64,000 bases of DNA from Pohlia nutans (lineage: Eukaryota > Streptophyta > Bryopsida > Bryales > Mniaceae), in the NCBI GenBank assembly GCA_022496805.1, contig CM040087.1:35178253-35242252 (forward strand). The letters run 5' to 3'. Below the pieces are notes generated by a model. That model worked only from the letters and a program-made list of their open reading frames with translations. It was not told where the DNA came from and searched no databases. Below, one piece after another: positions 35,146 to 47,055 of the stretch. How positions within the stretch are numbered: the first letter of the stretch is position 1; each line of letters begins with the position of its first letter. The translations under genes and the position numbers were made by a program.

Positions 35146-36348
35146 CTACAGGAATGTGGTGCTCCACACGGCCTCGTCGCCTTCGCCGCAGCGCTGGTGC
35201 ACGTCCTTCAGCCTCTCCACGGACTTGCAGATGCCGCTGCACGTCCAGTCGAACGACGCCACGCACACGTTGCCCGCCTGCGCCTTCCATTCGCAGTCCG
35301 GCGGCGTCCCGCAGCACATGCTGCGGTCGTCGATGTGGTCCACGTCCAGCCCGATGATCCACGCCCCCAGCGACACGTCCTCGTTCGCGTACCGGTGCAG
35401 CAGCGGCTGGTTCACCTCGATGTACCGCGCCAGGTCCTTGGAGATGGCGTATATCTGCCCCGTCGCGTGCCGGAAGTACTTGTTGCCCTCCTCCCCGAAC
35501 TTCCAGTACTCCGGCTCGTGGTATTTCACGCCCTTCTGCGCCAGCACCGGCCCTGACTTCATGCACCCGATGTACACGCGCGGCTTTGCCCGGTGCCGCG
35601 CCAGCGTGGCCGCCAGCATGCCCACGTTCACGTGCACGTCGTCGTCCACCTTCACGTAGAAGTCCGCGTCCCACTTCTTCACCGCCGTCGCGAAGTAAAT
35701 CTTCGTCTTCATGGACAGCTCGTGGTACCCCTCCACGTGGTCCAGCCGCAGAAAGTCCTGGTGCTGCGCGTCCTCCGCCTCGATGGCGCGATCCAGAATG
35801 CCGCCCGCCGTGGCGCTGTGCCCGATCACGAACCGCATCACGATGCCCTTCTCCTCCTCCAGCCTGCGCAGCTTCTCGCCCTGCGGCATCCACGTCTCGC
35901 GCACCGAGTCGCGCCGCTTGCGGCTGCTGAATGCCGTGTTGATCCCTATCACCACGAACGCCTTCTTCGCCCCCGACGCCGCGCCGGGCGCCCCTGCCGC
36001 CGCAGTCACGGACTCGCGGATGGCCACCGCCCGCTGCGAATTGGCGCCTGTCACCTTCTGCGCGCGCGCAGCTGCCAGCTCCGCCTCCAGCGACGCGATG
36101 GTCTTGTCCAGCGTCTGGATCACCTGGTGCGTGCGCGACACCTCGTCCACGATTTCCGTCTTGCCGCTGCTGGACCGGGGCTGGGGATCACACTCGGTCC
36201 GCACGTCGTCGCCGAACTCCGCGCCGCTCCACATGCGATTGGTGAACAGCAAGCCCACGCAGAAACTGGCGACGCACAGCACCAGCACGCCCTTCCATGT
36301 GATGCCGCTGCTGCTGCTGCCCACGCCCAGTTTCCCCCGCATCCGCAT
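35146..36348 (-). CDS. GT31 beta-1,3-galactosyltransferase, B3GALT7-like
   Basis: Golgi type II enzymes of this group transfer galactose in beta-1,3 linkage onto arabinogalactan proteins or related glycans. The first ATG of the frame is at 36348 (upstream codons lack one), giving 400 residues. From that start: a short cytosolic tail, a membrane anchor at about 19-36 ([17 protein letters not shown]), an Ala/Glu-rich coiled stem (DUF4094-like), then the GT31 domain with [20 protein letters not shown], the metal-binding KVDDDVHVN at about 233-241, [38 protein letters not shown] and CCGTPPDC. All family motifs are present. The gene is a single, strongly GC-rich exon, whereas flowering-plant homologues I know have many introns. 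This suggests a retrocopy or intron loss. Confidence 0.93.
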   Translation of the reverse strand: MRMRGKLGVGSSSSGITWKGVLVLCVASFCVGLLFTNRMWSGAEFGDDVRTECDPQPRSSSGKTEIVDEVSRTHQVIQTLDKTIASLEAELAAARAQKVTGANSQRAVAIRESVTAAAGAPGAASGAKKAFVVIGINTAFSSRKRRDSVRETWMPQGEKLRRLEEEKGIVMRFVIGHSATAGGILDRAIEAEDAQHQDFLRLDHVEGYHELSMKTKIYFATAVKKWDADFYVKVDDDVHVNVGMLAATLARHRAKPRVYIGCMKSGPVLAQKGVKYHEPEYWKFGEEGNKYFRHATGQIYAISKDLARYIEVNQPLLHRYANEDVSLGAWIIGLDVDHIDDRSMCCGTPPDCEWKAQAGNVCVASFDWTCSGICKSVERLKDVHQRCGEGDEAVWSTTFL

Positions 36349-36929
36349 GGCTGCCCTCCTGCCACACCACCAAATCCCCCCACTCTCCTGCTGCCTCACA
36401 TCACTCCGTTCTTGGCCCCGCCTCGCCGGATCTCACAGCCACCTCGCGCCTCAACCAGATCCTGTGAGGAGAAGACGAAAACTAGGGTTACCTTACCAGT
36501 GAAAATCTGGGGCAGAGAGAGGATGATGGCAACACCTAATTCCTGAACGCTTGACCTAACTGACAGATGCCAGCGCTGGCTCCTGAAGAAGGACTAATGA
36601 GATGATGAAACTGATGAGCGCGGCACCAGATGCAATGGGGTGGACCTGGTATGGGACGGGAAGAGTACAGTTGCACGGAACTGAAGGGCAGGGAGGGCCG
36701 AAGCTCCGAAAGAGCGAGAGAGAGACCGACCATGATGAGTCCAGGAACTTGCTCTCCGTCACGTTCTGGTACTCCCTCGCTCCACTTTTAGGCTTTGTAT
36801 TTGTTATCCCCTTCCCGGGACCGCATACGGTTCTGTTCTACGGAGAGAATCATTACTCTAAGGGCCTGTTTCCATGTGCAACTCAACCCGTTGTTGACTG
36901 ATGGCTTTCATTCTTCTTCTTTTTCTTTT
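36349..36929. promoter_or_regulatory. GT31 upstream region
   Basis: GC content falls quickly here. A purine-rich GAGAGAGA tract near 36715-36725 (plus-strand view) could belong to the 5' UTR or promoter. No TATA box is certain. A TTAA element starts about 590 bp upstream of the ATG. Confidence 0.35.
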
Positions 36930-36933
36930 TTAA

Positions 36934-37871
36934 CCCCTAAAGGCCCTTAAAAGCCAAAATGGCTTTTTGCTATTTCGGGCAGCTTAGATGGAAGGTCTAA
37001 ATTAAGAATTTTATACTATAATTTGGCGTGGGCGTGGTCATACATACAAGGTGTGTGTGGTAAAAATTACAAAGTCAAATTCGGATTTTATAAATTTTTT
37101 ATTGAAATTTTTGGTTTCAAGCCCAACTGGGACAGAAAAAAACTTTTTATTATAATCATTTTTTCAAAATTTTTTTTTGGAGACATGCTCTTCACCACAT
37201 TTAGGCTCAGAATTTGAAGTGACCCATGTTGATTATACTCTTGGCTTGACAAGGGCAGCCTCCAAAATAAAGAACAGCAACCTCCAAGGTTTTTTGTAAT
37301 TTCACATTCTTTTCTTTCGAAATTTGTCAAAATTTGAGATTTTAAAATTTTTAAAAATAATTTCGCCTAAAATTTATAAAATCATAGAGGTACCTAATCA
37401 CCGTTCATTTTTTCCAAAAGTCAAATACAATTAATGTGATGCATGTTTCACCAAATTGCCATTTTTATACCTTCTTCCAGAAATTAATTTGCATGAAGGT
37501 TTGAAACGTGTAATGAGTCTCTAAAATTTTGCATGAGCGTACCCAACTTAGTTATCTACATGGAAAAAAATATGAGCAAAATGTTTGGAGTAACAATCTT
37601 TAAGTCCCCCTTTGCACTATGGAGACAATGCCTCCCAAGCAATGCCTAGAAAAACTTTTGCACAAACTTTGGATGTTATGATCTTGCAAATGATAAACAT
37701 CCAACGGTCAATTTTTGAAACAGTAGCTATGAATAGGTTTAGGTACAAGATCTTACGGTTGGAATTCTAAAAGAAGTAAAAAAACTTGGTTCACATCCCC
37801 GGGAGTACATAGAGGTAGAAAATCGCAGTTTTGAGGTTTCAAGCTCCCAAAAACACAAGGAAATTTAGGGG
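36934..37871. mobile_element. TTAA-flanked 938-bp element, copy B
   Basis: TTAA at 36930-36933 and 37872-37875. Ends CCCCTAAAGGCCC and GGAAATTTAGGGG. Nearly identical to copy A (21463-22398), same orientation. Differences include an indel after GGCAGCTTA and the added TTTTGAGG near its right end. Confidence 0.92.
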
Positions 37872-37918
37872 TTAAGACCCCATCGCACCATAATGGTTTT
37901 CATGTCATTTAATTATAA

Positions 37919-38132
37919 CCCTTAAAAGGATGATGGGGATGGTAGATACGTTGGCGTATATTTGACATTTGTTGTAAATAGGAAGTTCCAAATTGAGGCC
38001 CCAAAAACTCATTAAAATCATGTTGCCGTGAATTTTAACTTCACTTTTGATCTTAAATCCAGAAGAGGTGTGGAACCATGCCAAGTACAATGGAATATAC
38101 TGGTTGGAAAGGGCTCTTTGGACCTTTAAGGG
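37919..38132. mobile_element. TTAA-type MITE, CCCTTAAAAGG ends
   Basis: ATAA at 37915-37918 (one change from TTAA) and TTAA at 38133-38136. Ends CCCTTAAAAGG and GGACCTTTAAGGG. It starts 43 bp after copy B. Length 214 bp. Confidence 0.7.
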
Positions 38133-38662
38133 TTAAGCTACAAAGCTCGCATGCAAGTGAATGAGGAGGCTTTTTTATCCCTTATTTTATTTTGTTTTAC
38201 TTGAAATACCTCGCTACGGATCTTTGTTTTTTCATACATCTTGTTTTTTTTCATTCAACATATTGGCCTTTCATGAAACCCTTAACAGATTGTGTATTTT
38301 TCATCCAACATCTTGGCATTTTCATCCATTGCGTGTCGCTCATGAAGTCCCAGTTTGGCTTGCAGCCAACGCAATCCACTATCTTGGTGGCTACATGAGG
38401 TGGTATTTTTCTCATTATGTTCCTATATAGTGACTTTCCCAATTAATTTTTGAAGCAACCTGGCTATAAAAAGTCAGAAAAAACAATCCTACATTCCACC
38501 ATAAACCTGCACTACAACTCTTGGCAACATCTTGGAAACAAAAAAGAGCGTGAAAGACCCAATGTTGACTGGGAATGAGCCAATATTTATTGGGCCATGT
38601 GTCTTAAAGGTGATTTTCAACCTAAATTGTGCAATATTGCAAAGCTTTTTGGTTTTAGTTAA

Positions 38663-39796
38663 CTCTTAAATGCCTACAACTCTCTCCAAATTGGGCAGTT
38701 TTGCAAAGATGCATTGTAAGATGCAATTAAGAGGGATATTTTGAACTTGATGTATGAATAAAAGCCGTAAATTATGAATTTAAAAATCTATCCGATCTAT
38801 GATTGCTATCACCAATATTTTTGTAAAAAATTTCATACTTGAAATTCAAAATTCTTTTGTAATTTGATTACAAATAAGATATTGACAATCTGTGGATGAA
38901 ATTTGTTGTGATTGATTGAAATGTAATACTCTAAATGTAGTAATTTTTAGAAATTATTTGGTTGCTTAATTTTATGAGTTGACTTTTTCAAGAGCGCTTT
39001 TGATTCATTTTGAACTAAAAATTTAATTTATTTTGGTGAATCATTGCAATATAAAATGAAGCATGAAAATTTCACAAACAATCCCTTTTTAATCAATTCA
39101 CACGTGCATAAAGCTAACTTCTAATAAAATCTATAGTAAAAATTCTCTACTACAAAAAGTGCACGATAGATGAAAAATCATGGATGAAATCTATACATCC
39201 GTCAAAAATAGACTCTTAGGCACTTATCCCCTAACTGCCTAAGCATTCATTTTTTGGACAATGTACAAATTTCATCCAAAATTTCTCATCCGTCATGCAC
39301 TTTTTGTAGTGTGGAATTTTTACTGTAGATTCTATGGGAAGTTAGCTTCATGCATATGGGATCCGATTAGAAAGGAGATGATTTGCAAATTTTTTATGCC
39401 TTGTTTCATGTTGTAGTGGTTCATCCAAAATTTTGAAGATTTCAGTGTAAAAGTGCTCTAAAAAAAGTCAATTCATAAAATTAAGCAACCAAAAAATCTC
39501 CAAAAATCACTACACTTAGAGTAATACATTTCAACCAACCACAATGAATTTCATCCGTAGATTGTCAATATCTTATTCGTAATTGAATTACAAAATAATT
39601 TTTAATTTCACGTTTCAAATTTTATACAAAATTATTGGTAATAGCAATTATAGATCTAACCGTATGGATAGAGTCTAAAATTCATAATTTACAACTTTTA
39701 TTTATATATCAAGTTCAAAATATCCCTCTAGATTGCATTTTATAATGCATCTTTGGAAAACTCCCGAATTTGGAGAGGGCTCCAGGCATTTAGGGG
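38663..39796. mobile_element. Long-TIR TTAA foldback element
   Basis: TTAA at 38659-38662 and 39797-39800. The arms are about 480 bp each: CTCTTAAATGCC and CTCTCCAAATT on the left mirror AATTTGGAGAGGG and GGCATTTAGGGG on the right. At the centre sits a separate hairpin (39147-39314). Related arms occur at 12440-13216 and 7360-7600. Confidence 0.85.
39147..39314. mobile_element. Small CACTACAAAAAGTGC hairpin at the element centre
   Basis: The left end CTACTACAAAAAGTGCACG and right end GCACTTTTTGTAGTGTGG are inverted and continue as GATGAAA/TTTCATC arms. CACTAC ends suggest a CACTA-type MITE inserted at the loop of the larger palindrome. No clear target duplication is visible because the outer arms themselves are inverted here. 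Confidence 0.6.
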
Positions 39797-39800
39797 TTAA

Positions 39801-41697
39801 AGGTCAAATGCGCTTTTGGTGGCATAATATTTGTTTTGCTGATAATGGGTTGGGTGGCATATGGAAACAACCCTAACACTGCGGCCACCAAGAACTAAAA
39901 GTTCCTTTGTGAAATCACATCTTCCTTCAGCTGGGCTCCACTCTTCTCCCTGCTTCTTTTCTATTCATTCGTTAGACAGAAAATCCGCCTTAAGGATTTA
40001 TTCATTCACCAAACCGATAAGCGTTCTCATCAACTGCATTGTGTTTTCATTTACTTAGAAAAATATTTATATGATTTTAAAAAAATCAAGAAATCAAAAC
40101 TTGACATAAAAGGTTACTCAATCATGCCATAGCTAGCGGCCACTTTTGAACTTGAGTGTGTAAGAAAAGAGTCAAAGTGTTTACTTCTTTCAAAAGCGGC
40201 AAGAACATATTTCAAATTATACTCATGATGGCTAATATGAATAAAACAATTATTTATAAAAGGATATATGTGTATATTGGACCCTAGGAGTGGGCACACG
40301 CATGCATCCAACCCCACTATTCATGTGGAATTTGTTTGTAGCAGGCAAATTCACCGTTCAACAGTTGAGCAAAGAAAGAGGCAAAGGAAGAACGAGATTC
40401 AACTGAATGAAGATGTAATTTAGTCTATGCGTGTCAAAATGGTCTACTTTTTGTATACTTATTTTGTTAGCATAGTTTTGCTTTGCTTTAAAGTTTATGC
40501 ATATACATGAGTACATGACTAATATTGGGACTTCTAGCATAGGTACTCCATTTGTCTATTTCACTAAGTTTGAGGATACATGCGTGACAATACATGGTTG
40601 GTAATCAATAGACTAAAGTAGTCATAATTATACCCTCTTCACTACCACATGTTCATGATCTTAATTGGACTAATGTTTTGATTGAATTGTTGTTAAACCC
40701 ATTCCAGGGTCTCTATATAAAAGGTGGAATCCTAAAATGACATCATTTTTTTTTTCACAACCAGTGAACTCTATTTTCTTTCCTCTATGGCACAAGTCTA
40801 TAAGGAGCTCTCTTGTGTGATGTCATTTTTGGTGGTTACCACTGCACCCTAGGTTTAAGCAGTGGCCTAAACCTAAGACCATGCCATTTTTGGATAATCA
40901 TGACTAAATAAATGAAGTAATTGGTTTTCAAATAAGTGGCGCTAGTTCAATAGCCTTTAGCTTTATTTGCCTCATTTGAATTCTTTGCTTAGTTCACGGT
41001 TTTTGAATTGATTTTGTAAAGGATTGTATAGATCATAGATCATAGCTAAAGATGATATGGACTTGCCCATAATTCCAAATCTGTTACAACGAATTGGGAA
41101 TAGTGTCCAAGATTCTGAGGTCGATCAAGAGTAGAAGAGCTAAAGAACCTTATGTGTATAAGTTAGTATTAAAGGAGGATTGAACTGTAAAGAACCTTAT
41201 GTGTATAAGTTAGTATTAAAGGAGGATTGAACTGAAAGCAAGCACTATGTATGAAAGTGCATTACTAGTTCATGTCAACTTACATTCCATTAAGTTTTGA
41301 GGCCATGTTGATAACATTGGAGGCCAGTGTTCCATCTAAAGCATTGTTTTGTAACCAAGGCACACAATTCAAGTCAGTTTCATATTAATTCTACCTTACA
41401 AAAATATTAACCTCAACGAACACAGATCATTGTGTAAGGTTGAGAAACTTTCAATTAATTGCCAGTGTTAATTAATACTGGCACTAGAGCATTTGCCATA
41501 TCTGAAGTGGCACTGGTCTTGTTAGGTCCGGATGATTATCAAGAATATGCAAATTTTCACTTGGGTAAGGGAAAATTTAAAAAAATCTTTTGAGGTGGTG
41601 GCGGTGCTGATAAGAAGCCTTGAAGTTCACATGGTTGTCACCTCAACCTAGTACACATATAGTTAAAAAGCATTGAACTTCATTTTTATAAGAGCAA
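39801..41697. other. Intergenic DNA with one recent tandem duplication
   Basis: No gene was recognised. A 47-bp unit starting TAAAGAACCTTATGTGTATA is exactly repeated at 41141-41187 and 41188-41234. Confidence 0.6.
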
Positions 41698-41796
41698 CCT
41701 CAATGCAACATTGTAAAAGGAGCGGCACAAATGAGAAATGTGTCATGCACACACGTTTCTCATTTATGTTGCCCCTTTTACAGTGTTGCATTGAGG
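41698..41796. mobile_element. Short hairpin MITE
   Basis: The arms CCTCAATGCAACATTGTAAA and TTTACAGTGTTGCATTGAGG pair and continue through AAATGAGAAA. Total 99 bp. It directly abuts the next MITE. Confidence 0.75.
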
Positions 41797-41806
41797 CACC
41801 TTCTCT

Positions 41807-42209
41807 TAAGGTTGATTGTCCTAAAATCACCAACTTAAGTAATCTGTCCTATTTTTGGTAGTGCTAAATTTGAAAAAAAATATGACCACATTTGAAATAG
41901 GTTTTGATGAGGATTGCAAAAATTTGCAACATCTAATTCGCATTTGTCAATTTTATACAAAATTACAAAGTGGAAAGTAACGTGTGACCCAAATCAAACC
42001 TCTAGGTTTCCCCATGTTTACATTATGTGGTACTAACTTTCACTCATAATGATACCCAAAACCACCAACTATTTCTTTGCAATGCTTGATGTGCTATTAG
42101 TTTACTTGAATAGTAAAATTGGTGGTTTTGAGTCTCAATTGTGGTGGCCCCAAGAAAAGTCTACATGTCATAAATGGGGGAGGTGGTGGTTTTAGGACAT
42201 CCTACCTTA
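41807..42209. mobile_element. MITE of the GGTTGATTGTCCTAAAACC family, copy 2
   Basis: Ends TAAGGTTGATTGTCCTAAAA and TTTTAGGACATCCTACCTTA. The left half is homologous to 8666-8880. Length 403 bp. Confidence 0.78.
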
Positions 42210-42356
42210 TGATTATAGGTTTTGCTACTTCCATAATGGGTTACTGTTGGGAGGCCATACATAAGATACACTCCTTTGATTCCGTTGAAGCTGTACTGTT
42301 TACTGTATTCCCAACCACATCGAGAGTTGCTCCCATATAATCTGTAAGGAGATTAA

Positions 42357-44579
42357 CCCCTAAAGGACCGGAGTGTTTTTCCTCCAAAAACACTCCAATG
42401 CTGCCATTTTTACTCCCCCATGCAAAAAATCCAAAAGAATGTTATTTTTTACCTTCTAACCGTAAGATCTTGTCCTAAACTATTTGAAAAACATACACAA
42501 CAAATTTCGTTGATTTTGACCGCACGGATTGCAAGATAATTGCGTTTGATGGAAAAAAAAACACCCCAAAAAAACACATGCCCGAAAATTTCAGATGCGT
42601 TTGACCACAGCTACATCAAAAAAACCTCACTACCGAAACTTGTCGCACTTCACTTTCACATTCTATATGATGTTACTTAGTTGTGTACCAATTTTCGTTG
42701 CGTTTGGAGATGTTTAGGATGTTGAATAACACCTTGCACTTGTTGGGGGTTTAAAAGTTCAGAAAAGACTATATGTTTTTGGAATTGCAATATTTTCGAC
42801 TTTCTTTATTTAAAATACAAATCCGAGCGGTGAAACACAAGTACATTCCACCCTCTACAAAATGGCGAAAAAAAATTTGAAAAAAAAAAAAATCTCCAAG
42901 TTTTAGAAGACATGTAGAACATTTTCTAAGAATTTTGGGGGTTAGGGGGGAAATACAGGGTGGAGGAAGGGAATTGAAGTGCCAACCCATTCCAATGTTC
43001 ATGACCTCACTAACTCTCAAGGTACACTGCCACGTGGCAGTCCCTCATTGGACGATTTTTATTTTTTATTTTTTATTTTTAAAATGATTTTATTTTTCAA
43101 AATTTTAAATAATATTTTTAATTATGAAATTGAACTTTTAGTTTAAAATAATATTTTTAATTTAAAATAATACTTTTCAGTTTAAAATAATAATTTTTAT
43201 TTAAATTTTTTTTTTAAATTTTTTAAATTTTTTTTTAAAATTTTTTAATGAGTTTGGGAAACGGGGTGGTCTTCTGCCCCCCACAGTCCACCCCATTTTC
43301 CACACACCGCCCATCTTGTTGCCCCCCCCTAAAATTCAACTATTTCGCTACTGCCCCGTTGCCCTTTCTCCCTAAAAAAACATATTTAACACGCAATTCG
43401 CTATTTACGCACTTGGCCATATAATCATGCACTTGGTCCCCGGAAGCATTAAAAATATTGTCGTAAAAATTTCTCTAAAAAACAACCATTTTTGTCGTTC
43501 TACAATTACTTTCATTGTAAACAAACAATTATTTAATTTAATTTTTATTCTTATCTTTATCTTTTATCTTTATCTTTTATTTTATTTTATCTTTTATTTT
43601 TTCTTTATCTTGTTTCATTTATCTTATTTCTTTCTTGTCTTCAATTTATTTTCCTTCTTGTCTTCCTTCTTGTCTTCTTTTTTTTCTTCTATTTTGTTTC
43701 ATTCCTCTTGTGGCAGCCGCAAATCCTTCGCCCGCACCAAAGACAAAAAAAGAAAAAAAAGAAAGAAAAAAAAAACTTTTTTTATTTATTTTTATTTTTT
43801 ATATTTTTTATTGGAGTTCGTCTTCTTTTTTGTTTGGGGCTCATGAACCCTGAAAATAGAAATTTAAAAAAATAAAAATTTAGGGTTCAGCCGTCGGCGG
43901 CTGAACCCTAAATTTTTATTTTTTTAAATTTCTATTTTCAGGGTTCATGAGCCCCAAACAAAAAAGAAGACGAACTCCAAAAAAAAAAAACAAAAAAAAA
44001 ATAAATAAATAAAGGTTTTTTTTTTTTTTCTTTTTTTCTTTTCTTGTCTTTGGTGCGGGCGAAGGATTTGCGGCTGCCACAAGAGGAATGAAAAAAAATA
44101 GAAGAAAAAGAAGAAGACAAGAAGGAAGACAAGAAGGAAAATAAATTGAAGACAAGAAAGAAATAAGATAAATGAAACAAGATCAAGAAAAGATAAAAGA
44201 AAAAAGAAAAGAAAAGATAAAGATAAAAGATAAAGATAAGAATAAAAATTAAATTAAATAATTGTTTGTTTACAATGAAAGTAATTGTAGAACGACAAAA
44301 ATGGTTGTTTTTTAGAGAAATTTTTACACAAAAAAATTTAAGCAAGATTTGCTCATGAAATGAACGCACTTGACCAAGTGCATAAATAGCGAATTGCGTG
44401 TTATTTCCCCTCATAACTTTCACATACGGTGTCGGAATTCAAAAAAAAAAAATCCCCATTTTCGTGGCACATTGGGGAATCTACTATTAAATTTCCTTCA
44501 AAATTCGATTTAAAATGTGTTCACCGGAACCTACCCGATTCTTTAAATGTCCTAGTTAGGACACTTGGTCCTTTAGGGG
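42357..44579. mobile_element. TTAA-flanked element carrying a foldback insertion
   Basis: TTAA at 42353-42356 and 44580-44583. Ends CCCCTAAAGGACCGGAGTG and CACTTGGTCCTTTAGGGG. Without the foldback at 43388-44402 it is about 1.2 kb. Its right-end sequence recurs, inverted, at 49549-49620 (CCTAAAGGACCAAGTGTCC). AT-rich low-complexity runs fill 43050-43260. Confidence 0.83.
43388..44402. mobile_element. Foldback element FB, copy 1 (1015 bp)
   Basis: 4-bp target duplication ATTT (43384-43387 and 44403-44406). Ends AACACGCAATTCGC and GCGAATTGCGTGTT. The two arms mirror each other for about 450 bp except for short subterminal stretches. The centre is the palindrome TTTAGGGTTCAGCC/GGCTGAACCCTAAA with GTC between. 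Arms hold T-rich/A-rich runs and the word GGCAGCCGCAAATCCTTCGC. Frames of 70-160 codons read from the arms are low complexity and unlikely to be genes. Confidence 0.9.
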
Positions 44580-44583
44580 TTAA

Positions 44584-46370
44584 GTAGACAAGAACAAAGA
44601 TAAATCATGAAATAAGTGAGAGTCTTCTCTAGTGAAGTATACCGGTACATAGATTGATCATTTCAATAAAAATAGACAATTGGGTGTGAAACCTGCCAGT
44701 GAGTAAACTACGGTATGTTCAACTAAACAGTGATTTGAAGGGCCATTTCTCAATACTTTAGGATTGAGAATCAAGATACATTTTTGAAGCCTGACCCTTA
44801 ACACTTTTCATATAGTTCTTGACTGTGAGAGACTCTCAGAGTGCATAGGTGGCCATGGTCTAAGGTTGTACGTACGTGAGTAAGTATACTTGTACCTTTC
44901 TTCTAACCAGTCAAAGAGAGTGACAAAGTTTTGCCTCGAAACTCGGACTTGACATAATTGGAATTTAATTCAACCACACGTGTACAGTACCATACAGTCT
45001 CCTATAAGTATCCTTCAAACTTGACACAGAGGAGAATTTTGAAATGGCACTCTGTACTCAAAAATCCTTCCATTTAGAAATCGTGAAATGTATTGGATAG
45101 ATAATAGAGTCTATGTGAATCATGTTACAAAATTTCACGTCAATTGCTCTTCTCATGTGCATGCAAACTTCCACTGAAGTCACCGCTCTTTCTCTTCACA
45201 AAAATGACGAAGACTTATTGGATATTGGAGGGAACAGTACAGGCAATAATTCAGAAAGCAAGGAATCAATGATTCACGAAGCAAGCAGGCAGGGGTACCT
45301 TCATATCGATGGAAGAGGACATCTGAGTGTGGCCTTGGGTGCTTGGGAGTGGATAGTGCTTGGGTGTCGGTAGAAAGACACTGAACTTCAACGACGATAG
45401 CGCTCACGAACAATCTTGAGAAGAGCCATGTATGACGACGACACAACTCCTTCGGTATTCCACATAAACCTTGGCTCCTCCGAGGCCTCTCATCCACGCC
45501 ATCGTAGCTGAATTACAAGTCTCCTGCACTACTAGCAAATTACTAGTGCTGAATAATACTAGTAGATTAGCGCCGAATTATAGTCTTCTGCAGTACTAGC
45601 AAATACTCGACCTGTACTGAACGGCCTCCTGTAGTACCAATTCTAGTACTACATTCACCGTACCCTAGCTAGCAAGCCTTCGATCAATGCAGTTGAAGTG
45701 CCTCTGAGAATCGAAAATATATGGTCACCACCTGAAACACTCCTCATCATGCAACTGGTTCGTGCATTCCAACGTAGAATCTTAACTGTGGGAAGAATTG
45801 AAGTCAGCATCATTCAACTCCCTGACCATTTCCTGACTCCTCAATCGAAGGTGTCCTACAAAGCAATTCATGATCGAGCGTGTATGGTCGGTGCATTTTT
45901 TATGTGGATTCAATGGTTTTGCCATTGGACTACACAAACGCAAAAACGGGGTTTTATTAGTACTGTATACTGTGCACATAATTGTTAGGCCGGATCGATC
46001 GAAGTACAGACGGAGAACTGACGTCCGCCATGCATATATGGTAGTGTAACCGATTATTGATCCCACTTTGTACACTTGTCGCATTAGAATTGAATGGGTC
46101 TGAGAGGTCAGGCAAGTGGTCCGGTTTACGCTGTGTCTGTCTGTCAGTCCATCCATCCTCAAGTTCGATATATGCATGTGAACAAGAGTATTCCTGCTCA
46201 GTCAGGCCTACTCCACGAAGCTCCTGTAGATCTGTCCTGTTTCATCCTGTGCCTGTACGTAGCTAGCTCTTAGTTTCTTTAATTTGTTGATATTTAGCTC
46301 TTGGTTAGAGAATATATATATATATATATATTTGGGTTTTAGGGTTAAGGGGGATGGGGGTTGGGGTTCA
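44584..46370. other. Intergenic DNA
   Basis: Base composition is more balanced at 45100-46250 than in the flanks. Repeated GTACTAG/CTAGTA words lie at 45520-45660. Several frames of 70-130 codons show no family motif. (AT)n run at 46312-46330. Confidence 0.35.
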
Positions 46371-46460
46371 GGGTGATACCGGGTAGCCTGGAGGCCAATG
46401 TAGATTTACTAGGGTTTAGGATCTACATTGGCCTAGCTCCAAGCTACCCCGGTATCACCC
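46371..46460 (+). ncRNA. miRNA-precursor-like hairpin
   Basis: Arms 46371-46415 and 46431-46460 pair with few bulges: GGGTGATACCGGGTAGC on the left, GCTACCCCGGTATCACCC on the right, and CCAATGTAGAT with ATCTACATTGG nearest the loop. The shape fits a plant miRNA precursor but equally a tiny MITE. No known miRNA is recognised, and strand is arbitrary. Confidence 0.4.
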
Positions 46461-46756
46461 TCCCATTCTTCATGTGTCAAGACTTGCAATTGGTGAGTGC
46501 GATTCGTCACGTTTTGAGAGAAGTGTGTACACTAAACTTTGACATTATTTGAGCTTTAATTTGCTAGTAGTGATTGTGGACATACATGCAGGGTAGAGGC
46601 GTTGCCTGCACTGGCGATATATTATCCGGGGTGCACTATACTAAACATGTACAAGTAACTATACATGAGTGCACAAAAGAGGTATTAATTTAGCCATAGT
46701 CGTATGACCTAGCTATACATACAATAAACATATTTAGAGTTGAAAATATTGACGTA

Positions 46757-47052
46757 CACTGGAAGCTTTGGAGAGTTTAGCCCCGGGGCTAAACTAGCTT
46801 GGGGGGGGCTAAACCAGGAAGTTTAGCCCCGGCTAAATTCTAATCTCTCTTTTTTAGCCCCGGCTAAACCCGAATCTCTCCTTTTTAACCCCGGCTAATT
46901 TTTGTTTTAGCCCCGGCTAGTGGTACAAAAAGGGGGCTAATGGTACAAAAAAATTAGCCCCTCCTCATTTTTCACAGAGTGCAAGAGGGGGCTAAAGAGG
47001 GGGCTAAACTACCCCAGTTTAGCCCCGGCTAAACTGATCAAAGTTTCCAGTG
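46757..47052. mobile_element. EnSpm/CACTA-like MITE with reiterated GC-rich motif
   Basis: 3-bp target duplication GTA (46754-46756, 47053-47055). Ends CACTGGAAGCTTTG and CAAAGTTTCCAGTG are inverted. Six copies of TTTAGCCCCGG(CTAAA), several palindromic, lie inside both ends. Length 296 bp, no ORF. Confidence 0.83.
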
Positions 47053-47055
47053 GTA

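Noticed and set aside
35156..36546. Large plus-strand frames opposite the GT31 gene (up to 317 codons)
   Set aside because: GC-rich shadow frames; the minus frame carries all GT31 motifs.
43427..44423. Phe/Leu/Ser-rich frames of 70-160 codons in the foldback arms (and at 61039-62324)
   Set aside because: Mirror-image translation of T-rich arms; the same frame appears from both arms, so it is structural and not coding.
46361..46552. 63-residue frame across the 46371-46460 hairpin
   Set aside because: Overlaps a strong foldback and has no family features.
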